Assembly (NCBI GenBank): GCA_964544485.1
Contig: CAZJBH010000017.1
Coordinates: 1 to 12,135 of the forward strand
Source of the DNA: CAZJBH01 sp964544485
Lineage (GTDB): Bacteria > Patescibacteriota > Minisyncoccia > Portnoybacterales > UBA2143
DNA length: 12,135 nucleotides
Direction of reading: 5' to 3'
Both the position numbers and the translations under genes were made by a program. Within the stretch, counting starts at the first letter, position 1. Every line of letters begins with the position of its first letter. The notes beneath the pieces are model-generated. The model ran no database searches, had not been told where the DNA came from, and saw nothing but the letters and a program-made list of their open reading frames with translations. Below, piece by piece: positions 6,036-10,997 of the stretch.

Positions 6036-6251
6036 ATGAAAGATCAAGAAGTAATTTACCAATTAATTGAAGCAATCAATCATGATGAAAAAGGAATTTT
6101 GACCTATCAATCTCAAAATGGGAACACAGAAAAAACAATTAGAGGATCTCCCAAAGCTTCAACTACAAGCCATATTTATTTCCTGCCTGAATCCAGCAAC
6201 CAATGCAAAAAAATCAAAAAAGAAAATGTTCTTTATTTTTCAATTTTTTAA
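6036..6251 (+). CDS. Small hypothetical protein, possible stand-alone WYL-like mini-domain
   Basis: 71 residues. A helix QEVIYQLIEAIN (4-15) is followed by GILTYQSQNGNTEKTIRGSP (20-39), then HIYFLPESS (46-54) and a closing CKKIKKENVLYFSI (57-70). The order helix, I-x-x-x-Y-x-x-x-x-G, K-x-I-x-x-x-P, I-Y-F, then K-K-x-x-x-V-L is reminiscent of the beta-barrel WYL domain found in transcription regulators, here without a DNA-binding part. This is an inference from spacing, not a confident family match. The SD GAGGAG lies within the 3' end of the 5803 gene, which confirms the operon. It ends right at a terminator. Confidence 0.65.
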   Translation: MKDQEVIYQLIEAINHDEKGILTYQSQNGNTEKTIRGSPKASTTSHIYFLPESSNQCKKIKKENVLYFSIF

Positions 6252-6278
6252 AAGGCGCTCTCACAGCGTCTTTTTTTT
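6251..6278 (+). terminator. Intrinsic terminator of the 5803-6036 operon
   Basis: AAAGGCGCT pairs with AGCGTCTTT (one G-U) around a 5-base loop and runs into eight T residues. The first A of the stem is the last base of the 6036 stop codon. Confidence 0.85.
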
Positions 6279-6290
6279 ATTTTAAAAATA

Positions 6291-6299
6291 TGTTATTAT
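6291..6299 (+). promoter_or_regulatory. Extended -10 promoter (TGT TATTAT) for the PspC-domain gene
   Basis: TGT followed by TATTAT (5 of 6). The start site would fall near 6306, leaving a leader of about 29 bases to ATG 6335 with no SD. A short out-of-frame ATG (6304) sits right at the predicted start site. Confidence 0.45.
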
Positions 6300-6334
6300 A
6301 TCCATGTTTAGAAAAATTAATAATCTTAAAACCT

Positions 6335-6538
6335 ATGACTAAAAAACTATATCGAAGTAATAAGAATAAAATTTTATCAGGAGTTTTAGGCGGATTAGGC
6401 GAATACGCGGAAATAGATCCAGCGATTATTAGAATAATCTTTATTCTAATTCTTATCTTTACCGGGTTTATCCCTGGCTTAATCGCTTATTTCTTATTCA
6501 TTATTGTAATCCCTAAAAAAGCTGAAAAAACAAAATAG
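6335..6538 (+). CDS. PspC-domain membrane protein
   Basis: 67 residues starting MTKKLYRSNKNKILSGVLGG. The KLYRS-x-x-x-x-x-SGVLGGLGEY(A)-x-x-DP-x-x-IRIIF pattern is the PspC domain (PF04024), followed by a glycine-broken double hydrophobic stretch (residues about 33-60: IRIIFILILIFTGFIPGLIA, YFLFIIVIP) that forms one or two membrane passes. In Proteobacteria PspC is part of the phage-shock membrane-stress system; single-domain copies like this are common and their role is uncertain. Longer upstream in-frame starts are rejected because they lie before the -10 and inside the terminator and would add a non-family N-terminus. There is no SD. The nuclease-like gene starts 3 bases after its stop. 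Confidence 0.85.
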   Translation: MTKKLYRSNKNKILSGVLGGLGEYAEIDPAIIRIIFILILIFTGFIPGLIAYFLFIIVIPKKAEKTK

Positions 6539-6541
6539 CTT

Positions 6542-7294
6542 ATGTCTGAATATTACAATCCTAGAAGAACCAAAGGTCTTTATCAACCAGAAGATAAAAA
6601 TCCGTTTAAATTAAGCCGGTCTAAAATAGATTTATTTTTAAATTGTCCGCGCTGCTTTTATTTAGACCGCAAGTTAGGAATAGGACGACCGCCTGGATAT
6701 CCGTTTACTTTAAATTCAGCAGTCGACGCTTTATTGAAAAAAGAGTTTGATATTCATCGGGCTGAAAATAAAGCTCATCCAATGATGGAAGAATACGGAA
6801 TCAAAGCAATTCCTTTTCAACATGAGAAAATAGATGTTTGGCGGAATGTTTTTCACGGAATCCAATACTTGCATCCAACAACTAATTTTCTAATCTTTGG
6901 AGCAGTTGATGATCTCTGGATAAATCCAGAACAAGAATTAATTATTGTTGATTACAAAGCAACTGCTAAGAATAGTGAAATTAATATTGACGCAGATTGG
7001 CAAATTGCCTTTAAGCGGCAAATGGAAATTTATCAATGGCTTTTTCGGAAAAACGATTTTAAAGTTTCTCCAACCGGATATTTTGTCTATGTTAACGGAC
7101 AAACAGATAGAAAAGCTTTTGACGGAAAATTAGAATTTGATGTTAAAGTAATTCCGTATCAAGGAAATGATTCTTGGGTAGAGGAATCAATTCTTCAAGC
7201 GCATGAGTGTTTAAATCAAGATAAAATCCCAGATTCAGGTCAAGATTGCGACTTTTGCGCCTATAGCCAAGAAGTTAGCAAGGTTTTGAAATAA
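6542..7294 (+). CDS. PD-(D/E)XK nuclease superfamily protein with paired CxxC motifs (RecB/Cas4-like)
   Basis: 250 residues. LSRSKIDLFLNCPRCFYLDR (24-43) is the typical opening of RecB-, AddB- and Cas4-like nucleases, S-x-S/x-I-x-x-F-x-x-C-P-R-x-F. The core follows as FGAVDDLWIN (119-128) and LIIVDYKAT (133-141), with D123 or D124, D137 and K139 matching the D...(D/E)xK catalytic set, and Q160-x-x-x-Y164 matching the later conserved Q-x-x-x-Y helix. Cysteines C35, C38, C236 and C239 form two CxxC pairs at opposite ends, suitable for a 4Fe-4S cluster or zinc; Cas4 and AddB use a related arrangement but normally with one N-terminal and three C-terminal cysteines. No cas genes or repeats are nearby. 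It probably cuts or trims DNA; the substrate is unknown. The ATG lies 3 bases after the pspC stop, no SD. Confidence 0.8.
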   Translation: MSEYYNPRRTKGLYQPEDKNPFKLSRSKIDLFLNCPRCFYLDRKLGIGRPPGYPFTLNSAVDALLKKEFDIHRAENKAHPMMEEYGIKAIPFQHEKIDVWRNVFHGIQYLHPTTNFLIFGAVDDLWINPEQELIIVDYKATAKNSEINIDADWQIAFKRQMEIYQWLFRKNDFKVSPTGYFVYVNGQTDRKAFDGKLEFDVKVIPYQGNDSWVEESILQAHECLNQDKIPDSGQDCDFCAYSQEVSKVLK

Positions 7295-7296
7295 AG

Positions 7297-7324
7297 TTGA
7301 CAAAATTTTCTAATTAGCTATTCT
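7297..7324 (+). promoter_or_regulatory. Promoter TTGACA-16-TATTCT immediately after the nuclease stop
   Basis: TTGACA at 7297-7302 begins 3 bases after the TAA (7292-7294). TATTCT follows at 7319-7324. The start site would be near 7331, at the boxA-like leader element of the 7362 gene. Confidence 0.55.
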
Positions 7325-7332
7325 TTAAAAAA

Positions 7333-7346
7333 GCTCTTTAATCTTA
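7333..7346 (+). promoter_or_regulatory. Leader element GCTCTTTAATCTTA (boxA-like)
   Basis: It lies 15 bases before ATG 7362 and just before GGGAGG. It differs from the 1552-1565 element at 2 of 14 positions. The first eight bases are identical to the E. coli rrn boxA core GCTCTTTA as I recall it. Confidence 0.35.
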
Positions 7347-7361
7347 GCTCGGGAGGAAATT

Positions 7362-7598
7362 ATGAAAATAATAGAAGAATATCAAAAAATCAGAAATCTT
7401 TCTTTAAAGCTAAATATTTTGAAACAAAACATTGGAAAATTTGTCTACATATATCTAAATGGGGGATATAGATATATTGTTCGGGTATTAGCAGTTGTAG
7501 ACACTCATTGTTTAATGGAGGCAATTGACCAAGGAATTGAAGGCCATCCAGTAATTTCTTATCCGATTGAAAAAATTAAAAAAATAACCTTATCTTAA
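7362..7598 (+). CDS. Small hypothetical protein, Sm-like pattern
   Basis: 78 residues. An N-terminal helix (1-23, MKIIEEYQKIRNLSLKLNIL) is followed by IGKFVYIYLNGGYRYIVRVL (24-43), AVVDTHCLMEAIDQG (44-58) and a closing VISYPIEKIKKITL (64-77). The order helix, G-K-x-V-x-x-x-L-x-x-G, V-x-x-V-D-x-H-x-L-x-x-A and I-x-K-I-x-x-I resembles a Sm/LSm- or Hfq-type RNA-binding beta barrel, but key family signatures are not certain, so RNA binding is only a suggestion. The SD GGGAGG lies 7 bases upstream of the ATG. It is a single-gene unit with its own promoter, boxA-like leader and terminator. Confidence 0.75.
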   Translation: MKIIEEYQKIRNLSLKLNILKQNIGKFVYIYLNGGYRYIVRVLAVVDTHCLMEAIDQGIEGHPVISYPIEKIKKITLS

Positions 7599-7603
7599 AA
7601 TCC

Positions 7604-7629
7604 AGGGGAAGCAAATGCTTCCTCTTTTT
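7604..7629 (+). terminator. Intrinsic terminator after the 7362 gene
   Basis: AGGGGAAGC pairs with GCTTCCTCT (one G-U) around an AAAT loop, followed by TTTT and a further T-run. Confidence 0.85.
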
Positions 7630-7637
7630 ATTTTTTT

Positions 7638-7646
7638 TGATATAAT
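7638..7646 (+). promoter_or_regulatory. Consensus extended -10 promoter (TGA TATAAT), leaderless start
   Basis: TGATATAAT ends 7 bases before ATG 7654, so the predicted start site is the base before the ATG. It is the same nine-mer as at 505-513 on the minus strand. Confidence 0.65.
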
Positions 7647-7653
7647 AGAATCA

Positions 7654-8834
7654 ATGAAAATTAAAAATCCGGAAAAAGTTAAACAAGCTGAAATAATTAT
7701 CGGCATTCCCTCGTATAATGAAGAAAAAACAATTGGCTTTGTAGCTGAACAAGCTAGCTTAGGTTTAAAAAAATATTTTCCTAAAAAAACTAAAGCGATT
7801 GTTAATTTAGATAATAATTCTCAGGATCAAACCGAACAATCATTTTTTTCAGCTAACGGAGAAACTCCTAAAATTTATGTAACCACCCAGCCAGGCAAAC
7901 AAGGCAAAGGTTATAATTTCTACAATCTATTTTTATTGGCTAAAAAATTAAAAGCCAAGAAAATAGTTGTTTTAGACGCTGATTTACGAAGCGTGCGGGC
8001 AAATTGGATTAAAAAAATGATTCAGCCGCTTGAACAAGGATATGATTATGTAACTCCTTACTATATCCGCTGCAAAACTGATGCCACAATTACCAATCAT
8101 TTAATTTATCCNNNNNNNNNNACGGAATTTGGGGGCATGATTTAAGACAGCCAATTGGCGGAGATTTTGCTTTTAAAGCCAAGCTGGCTGATTATTGGTT
8201 AAAACAAAAATGGGATAAAGAAATATTTCAATATGGGATTGATATCTTTATGACTCTACATGCCATACTAGGCAATTTTAAAATCACACAAGTTAACTTA
8301 GGAGCTAAGCTGCATAATTTATCCACTCCTAAATTAGGTCCGATGTTTTATCAAGTGGCTGATACTTTTTTCAATTTAACATGGAAGTATAAAGATAGAA
8401 TAAAAAAAGATTGCCAAATTAAAAAATTAGATTTAATTGGCGGAACTGGTTTGCCAATTTTAGCCAATGCCGATCCGGATAAACAAACTTTTCAAAAATT
8501 TTTTGATCAAGGATTAGAAAAATATTGGAATCAAATAAAAAAATTAGCTAGTCCAGACGCAATTCAAGAATTAGACTTGATTAAACAAAAAGAAAAAACT
8601 AGAATTAGTTTAGAGCTTTGGATTAAATTAGTTTATGATTTTTTATTAGCCTATCCAAATTCTAAAAATAAACAAGAATTGATTAACATTTTAGGGTGTT
8701 TGTATTTTGGCCGAGCTGCTTCTTTTTTTGACCAGAACGATCAATTAACTCCGGAACAATCAGAAAGAAAAGTTAGGCGGAGGGCTAAAGTTTTCTTTAA
8801 ATTAAGAAAATATTTTATTAATCAAATTCAATGA
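7654..8834 (+). CDS. Glycosyltransferase (GT-A fold, GT2/GT81-like), interrupted by an assembly gap
   Basis: The first part (7654-8112) encodes 153 residues: IIIGIPSYNEEKTIGFV (14-30), IVNLDNNSQDQT (49-60), QPGKQGKGYNF (79-89) and VVLDADLRSV (106-115), the last with a DxD-type metal site (D108-A-D110), then TPYYIRCKTD (134-143). After ten Ns the reading continues in another frame from about 8121 with YGIWGHDLRQPIGGDF and runs 236 codons to TGA 8834. The RQPIGGDF block followed by YGIDIFMTLHA is the family's typical second half, so this is one gene with a gap of nominal length, not a true frameshift. The layout resembles glucosyl-3-phosphoglycerate or mannosylglycerate synthase-like enzymes, which transfer sugar from nucleotide sugars; the acceptor is unknown. 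No SD; leaderless promoter. The start at ATG 7654 is preferred over upstream in-frame codons lying inside the terminator. Confidence 0.85.
8112..8121. other. Run of ten N: assembly gap inside the glycosyltransferase gene
   Basis: Ten unknown bases separate two parts of one gene that lie in different frames. The true number of bases must be 3k+2 to join them, so ten (3k+1) is a placeholder length. Confidence 0.95.
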
Positions 8835-8998
8835 AAAATTACGCTAAAACAGGAGGCAAAAAAGGCAAACCGGGTTATCGAACTCCTTCTAATTTTATCT
8901 CTCGCCAAAAAGAAAATTTTAAAAAAATTAAAATAAAACAAAAACATGCTCATCAAAGTAAGGGCTCATCCAGAGTCAAAAACTCAAGAAGTAAGTAA
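8831..8998 (+). CDS. Possible small basic protein overlapping two genes
   Basis: An ORF of 55 residues starting at ATG 8831, which overlaps the glycosyltransferase stop as ATGA, a classic translational-coupling junction. It starts MKNYAKTGGKKGKPGYRTPS and is very rich in Lys, Gly and Ser, ending in a basic tail. It fills the otherwise empty 8835-8945 interval and then runs 53 bases into the DUF167 gene in a different frame. No family is recognised. The first 38 codons look protein-like, but the long overlap with a well-supported gene weakens the case for the C-terminal part. It could also be a non-functional tail through which ribosomes reach the DUF167 start. Confidence 0.35.
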   Translation: MKNYAKTGGKKGKPGYRTPSNFISRQKENFKKIKIKQKHAHQSKGSSRVKNSRSK

Positions 8999-9176
8999 AA
9001 ATTCAGAAGACAGTTATGAGGTTTGGGTTAAAGCGCCGGCTCGACAAGGACAAGCCAATCGAGAAATCAGCCAAGTTTTGGCAAAATATTTTAATCTTTC
9101 TCCCAGCCAAGTTAGATTAGTGCGCGGATTTAATCAGCCAAACAAACTTTTTGAAATAAAGGAAGAAACTTTCTAA
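8946..9176 (+). CDS. DUF167 / YggU family protein
   Basis: 76 residues, close to the 75-100 usual for PF02594. MLIKVRAHPESKTQEVSK (1-18), SYEVWVKAPARQGQANREI (23-41) and LAKYFNLSPSQVRLVRG (45-61) match the family pattern: a basic strand, V-W-V-x-A-P-x-x-G-x-A-N and a closing V-x-I-x-x-G. The family has no proven function; structures show a small alpha/beta fold. The start at ATG 8946 coincides with the family N-terminus, so no upstream extension is needed. No SD. One base separates its stop from the TsaB-like start, so both are in one operon with the glycosyltransferase. Confidence 0.85.
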   Translation: MLIKVRAHPESKTQEVSKNSEDSYEVWVKAPARQGQANREISQVLAKYFNLSPSQVRLVRGFNQPNKLFEIKEETF

Positions 9177-9177
9177 T

Positions 9178-9438
9178 ATGTTATTAATTATTGATTTATC
9201 AGAACAAAATCCTTGTTTAATTTTAAAAGAAAAAAATAAGGAAATAGATAAATATTCTTGGGATGGCTTGTATCAATTAAGCGAAACTTTAATTTTAAAG
9301 ATTGATAAGTTTTTAAAGAAAAATAAGTTTGATTTAAAGCAAATAGATAAAATTCAAGTTATTCCCAGTCAAAAATCAATTGTCAGCACTCGAATCGCTA
9401 AGGCAACTGCTTTAGGATTAAAGGCTAGATTGGATTGA
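9178..9438 (+). CDS. Shortened TsaB-like (Gcp/YeaZ N-terminal domain) protein
   Basis: 86 residues. MLLIIDLSEQNPCLILKEKN resembles the opening ILAIDTS of TsaB/Gcp, then LSETLILKIDKFLKKNKFDL matches the LSE-x-LLPxIdxLL helix, and IQVIPSQKSIVSTRIAKATALGL (residues 60-82) aligns with the G-P-G-S-F-T-G-L-R-I-G-x-A-T-A-K-G-L stretch. The GPGSFTG loop is degraded to PSQKSIVST. Full TsaB is about 200-230 residues and acts as partner of TsaD in the tRNA t6A37 pathway; this one ends right after the first subdomain with a clean TGA. Short versions seem usual in CPR as I recall, so it may be a dedicated dimerisation piece rather than a broken gene. No SD; coupled to DUF167. Confidence 0.65.
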   Translation: MLLIIDLSEQNPCLILKEKNKEIDKYSWDGLYQLSETLILKIDKFLKKNKFDLKQIDKIQVIPSQKSIVSTRIAKATALGLKARLD

Positions 9439-9463
9439 CTTTTTAGCTAAAAAAAGATATTTT
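9435..9463 (+). promoter_or_regulatory. Promoter TTGACT-17-TATTTT overlapping the TsaB-like stop codon
   Basis: TTGACT (9435-9440) contains the TGA stop (9436-9438). TATTTT at 9458-9463 follows after 17 bases. The predicted start is near 9470, directly before the hairpin at 9475. Confidence 0.6.
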
Positions 9464-9474
9464 GAATTAGGAGG

Positions 9475-9497
9475 GCCAAGTTAAAAAACTTGGCTTT
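9475..9497 (+). terminator. Hairpin: terminator of the TsaB-like operon or 5' hairpin of the next message
   Basis: GCCAAGTT pairs with AACTTGGC around AAAA, an 8 bp perfect stem, followed by only TTTAATT. The short T-run makes it a modest terminator. If the promoter at 9435 is real, the hairpin is at the very 5' end of the RHH-like gene message. Confidence 0.6.
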
Positions 9498-9501
9498 AAT
9501 T

Positions 9502-9515
9502 GTACTTTAACCTTT
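9502..9515 (+). promoter_or_regulatory. Leader element GTACTTTAACCTTT (boxA-like)
   Basis: Third copy of the shared leader pattern, 21 bases before ATG 9537. It matches the 1552-1565 copy at 12 of 14 positions. Confidence 0.3.
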
Positions 9516-9536
9516 GAATAGAGAAAGGAGGAAAAA

Positions 9537-9785
9537 ATGCAACGATATCAATTTGAGTTATCCAAAAAAGAAAATAAGGTATTAAAAGATTTAATGCAAA
9601 AAGCCGGAATCAAAACCAAAAGAGACTTATTTAATAATGCATTAACTTTATTTGAATGGGCAATTCAAGAAATTGAAAATGGTCAAATTATTGTTTCTAT
9701 GGATGAAGATACAAGAGAATATAAACAGTTAATAATGCCTGTTTTTAGAAACGTATTTTCTAACAAAAAAGAGGGAAACTCATGA
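9537..9785 (+). CDS. Ribbon-helix-helix-like small DNA-binding protein
   Basis: 82 residues. MQRYQFELSKKENKVLKDLM places a short strand (3-9) before a helix, and GIKTKRDLFNNALTLFEWAI (24-43) gives the second helix after a G-x-x-T turn, the arrangement of MetJ/Arc-type ribbon-helix-helix dimers. A C-terminal part, IIVSMDEDTREYKQLIMP (51-68), follows. The block T-K-x-x-L-F-N-N-A-L-T-L-x-x-W-A-I looks like a conserved RHH family of unknown target that I have seen annotated near stress or membrane genes. SD AAGGAGG is 6 bases before the ATG. The stop overlaps the start of the next gene by ATGA, so they are coupled. It has its own promoter and a boxA-like leader. It may autoregulate. Confidence 0.75.
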   Translation: MQRYQFELSKKENKVLKDLMQKAGIKTKRDLFNNALTLFEWAIQEIENGQIIVSMDEDTREYKQLIMPVFRNVFSNKKEGNS

Positions 9786-10117
9786 TAGGCGTTGGAGAGC
9801 TTTTAGTTGAAGAAATTAAATTGGGTAGCAAAACAATGATTCAAGCGATAAAAGATGGGGATACACACACTTCTTCTTTGCATTTAGAAAGAATAAGGTG
9901 GGTTTCTTGCTTCGGTGATAAACTTATTGAACATGGCTATCTTGAAGAAGATTTTTTAGAAGATGATTTGTTATGGAATAAACTAGAAAAAATAGCTGAT
10001 TCTGTTTATCAAATAGGCAAAAGCGATTATGCTGATAAAGCTATTGCTGAAGCAGCTTTTATTGATATCCAGGCCTTAATCGGATCAATTGAACTTAATA
10101 TTTTAGCAAGCGCGTAA
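9782..10117 (+). CDS. Small acidic helical protein coupled to the RHH-like gene
   Basis: 111 residues, strongly acidic (for example LEEDFLEDDLL, 54-64) and predicted almost entirely alpha-helical, with no signal peptide or membrane segment. Recurring helices are MIGVGELLVEEIKLGSKTMI (1-20), HTSSLHLERIRWVSCFGDKL (29-48) and ADKAIAEAAFIDIQALIGSI (84-103). No family is recognised. Its ATG lies in the ATGA overlap with the RHH gene stop, with GAGGG upstream, so it is the second gene of a bicistron. It does not look like a typical RNase or kinase toxin. Possible roles are a partner or a ligand-sensing subunit of the RHH protein; this is inference from context only. Confidence 0.7.
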   Translation: MIGVGELLVEEIKLGSKTMIQAIKDGDTHTSSLHLERIRWVSCFGDKLIEHGYLEEDFLEDDLLWNKLEKIADSVYQIGKSDYADKAIAEAAFIDIQALIGSIELNILASA

Positions 10118-10162
10118 GTAAGGATATAAAATTAACTTTAAAGAATGAAAAAGGAGAAGAAA

Positions 10163-10897
10163 ATGGAAGAAAAAGACAGAATTATTAAAACAGGAAGAAG
10201 AAGCGTAATTGTCGCAGCTGATGTTTCTGATTTAAAAATTTTAGCAAACTTAGTCCAACAAGTAGCAGAAATACCAAAAATCAGTGGTTTTAAAATTGGA
10301 TTTCGGCTAGCTTTTAAAGAACTGAATTCTGCAATTCGAGTTATTCGAGCTTATAGTCGTCCTGATCAAATAATTATTTACGACCATCAAAAAGCTGGGA
10401 ATGACATTCCTGATATGGGGCTGGGATTTGCCAAAGATTTAGCAGAAGCCGGAGTAGATGCAGCTATTCTCTTTCCTTTTGCTGGACCAAGCACTCAAGA
10501 AGTTTGGACCCGAGCTTGTTTTGACGCTGGGTTGCAAGTTTTAACCGGCGGAATTATGACTCATCCTCAATTTTTGGTTAAGGAAGGAGGCTATATCGCG
10601 GATGACGCTCCGGAAAAAATATTTCGCTATGCCTGTCGCTTAGGCGTTCGGCATTTTGTGGTTCCGGGTAATAAATTAGACTGGATTCGTTTTTTAAAGG
10701 ACTTTTTGACTAATGAGTTGGGACCGGCAAATTTTACTTTAAGCGCGCCCGGCTTTATCACTCAAAAAGGGGATATTTCTGAATGCGCTCAAGCAGTTGG
10801 ATCAGTTGAATGGCATGCGATTGTTGGATCAGCAATTTATAAAGCAGAAAACATCAAAGAAGCGGCTAAACAAATAACTCGGCAAATTACAGCATAG
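10163..10897 (+). CDS. pyrF: Orotidine-5'-phosphate decarboxylase-like protein, divergent active site
   Basis: 244 residues from ATG 10163, chosen because AAGGAG lies 6 bases upstream; ATG 10145 is in frame but precedes that SD. The TIM-barrel pattern is clear: VIVAADVSD (15-23) with D20, FKIG (43-46) with K44, IIYDHQKAGNDIPD (71-84) for the catalytic loop with D74, K77 and D81, SAPGF (195-199) and VGSAIYKAENI (221-231). The family decarboxylates OMP to UMP in pyrimidine synthesis. Here the usual D-x-K-x-x-D spacing is D-x-x-K-x-x-x-D, and the phosphate-gripping Arg in G-R-x-I is a Ser (GSAI). These features may mark a distinct subgroup or a changed substrate. No other pyr gene is in the window. 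A start-stop ATGTAA with a perfect SD follows, then a terminator. Confidence 0.7.
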   Translation: MEEKDRIIKTGRRSVIVAADVSDLKILANLVQQVAEIPKISGFKIGFRLAFKELNSAIRVIRAYSRPDQIIIYDHQKAGNDIPDMGLGFAKDLAEAGVDAAILFPFAGPSTQEVWTRACFDAGLQVLTGGIMTHPQFLVKEGGYIADDAPEKIFRYACRLGVRHFVVPGNKLDWIRFLKDFLTNELGPANFTLSAPGFITQKGDISECAQAVGSVEWHAIVGSAIYKAENIKEAAKQITRQITA

Positions 10898-10911
10898 GAG
10901 GTATCATGTAA
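10896..10911 (+). other. Start-stop mini-ORF: AGGAGGT + ATGTAA
   Basis: A consensus SD (AGGAGGT) overlaps the pyrF stop and sits 3 bases before ATG, immediately followed by TAA. It is a one-codon reading frame, possibly a relic of a lost downstream gene or a ribosome-holding site before the terminator. Confidence 0.4.
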
Positions 10912-10935
10912 AATCTATTAGACAAATTTATTACC

Positions 10936-10963
10936 AAGAGCGATAATCATTATCGCTCTTTTT
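10936..10963 (+). terminator. Intrinsic terminator after the pyrF-like gene
   Basis: AAGAGCGATAA pairs with TTATCGCTCTT around a TCA loop, an 11 bp perfect stem, followed by TTT. Confidence 0.9.
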
Positions 10964-10967
10964 AAAT

Positions 10968-10997
10968 TTGATTAAACTAGAGAACGCTCCTTATACT
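10968..10997 (+). promoter_or_regulatory. Promoter TTGATT-18-TATACT upstream of the nucleotidyltransferase gene
   Basis: TTGATT at 10968-10973 and TATACT at 10992-10997 are 18 bases apart. The -10 overlaps the left arm of the inverted repeat at 10993-11023. Confidence 0.45.

Noticed and set aside
6203..6334. N-terminal extension of the PspC protein upstream of ATG 6335
   Set aside because: It would run through a terminator and the -10 box, and it lacks family similarity; PspC domains start near KLYRS.
6945..7133. Alternative-frame ORF inside the nuclease-like gene
   Set aside because: It overlaps the DxK catalytic block of a well-supported gene and has no SD.
8112..8124. True frameshift or pseudogene in the glycosyltransferase
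   Set aside because: The frame change falls exactly on a run of Ns, and both halves carry intact family motifs, so a placeholder gap explains it.
9537..10117. Canonical toxin-antitoxin pair
   Set aside because: The RHH-like first gene fits an antitoxin, but the second product is acidic and helical with no RelE, MazF, PIN or kinase features, so I describe it only as a coupled module.
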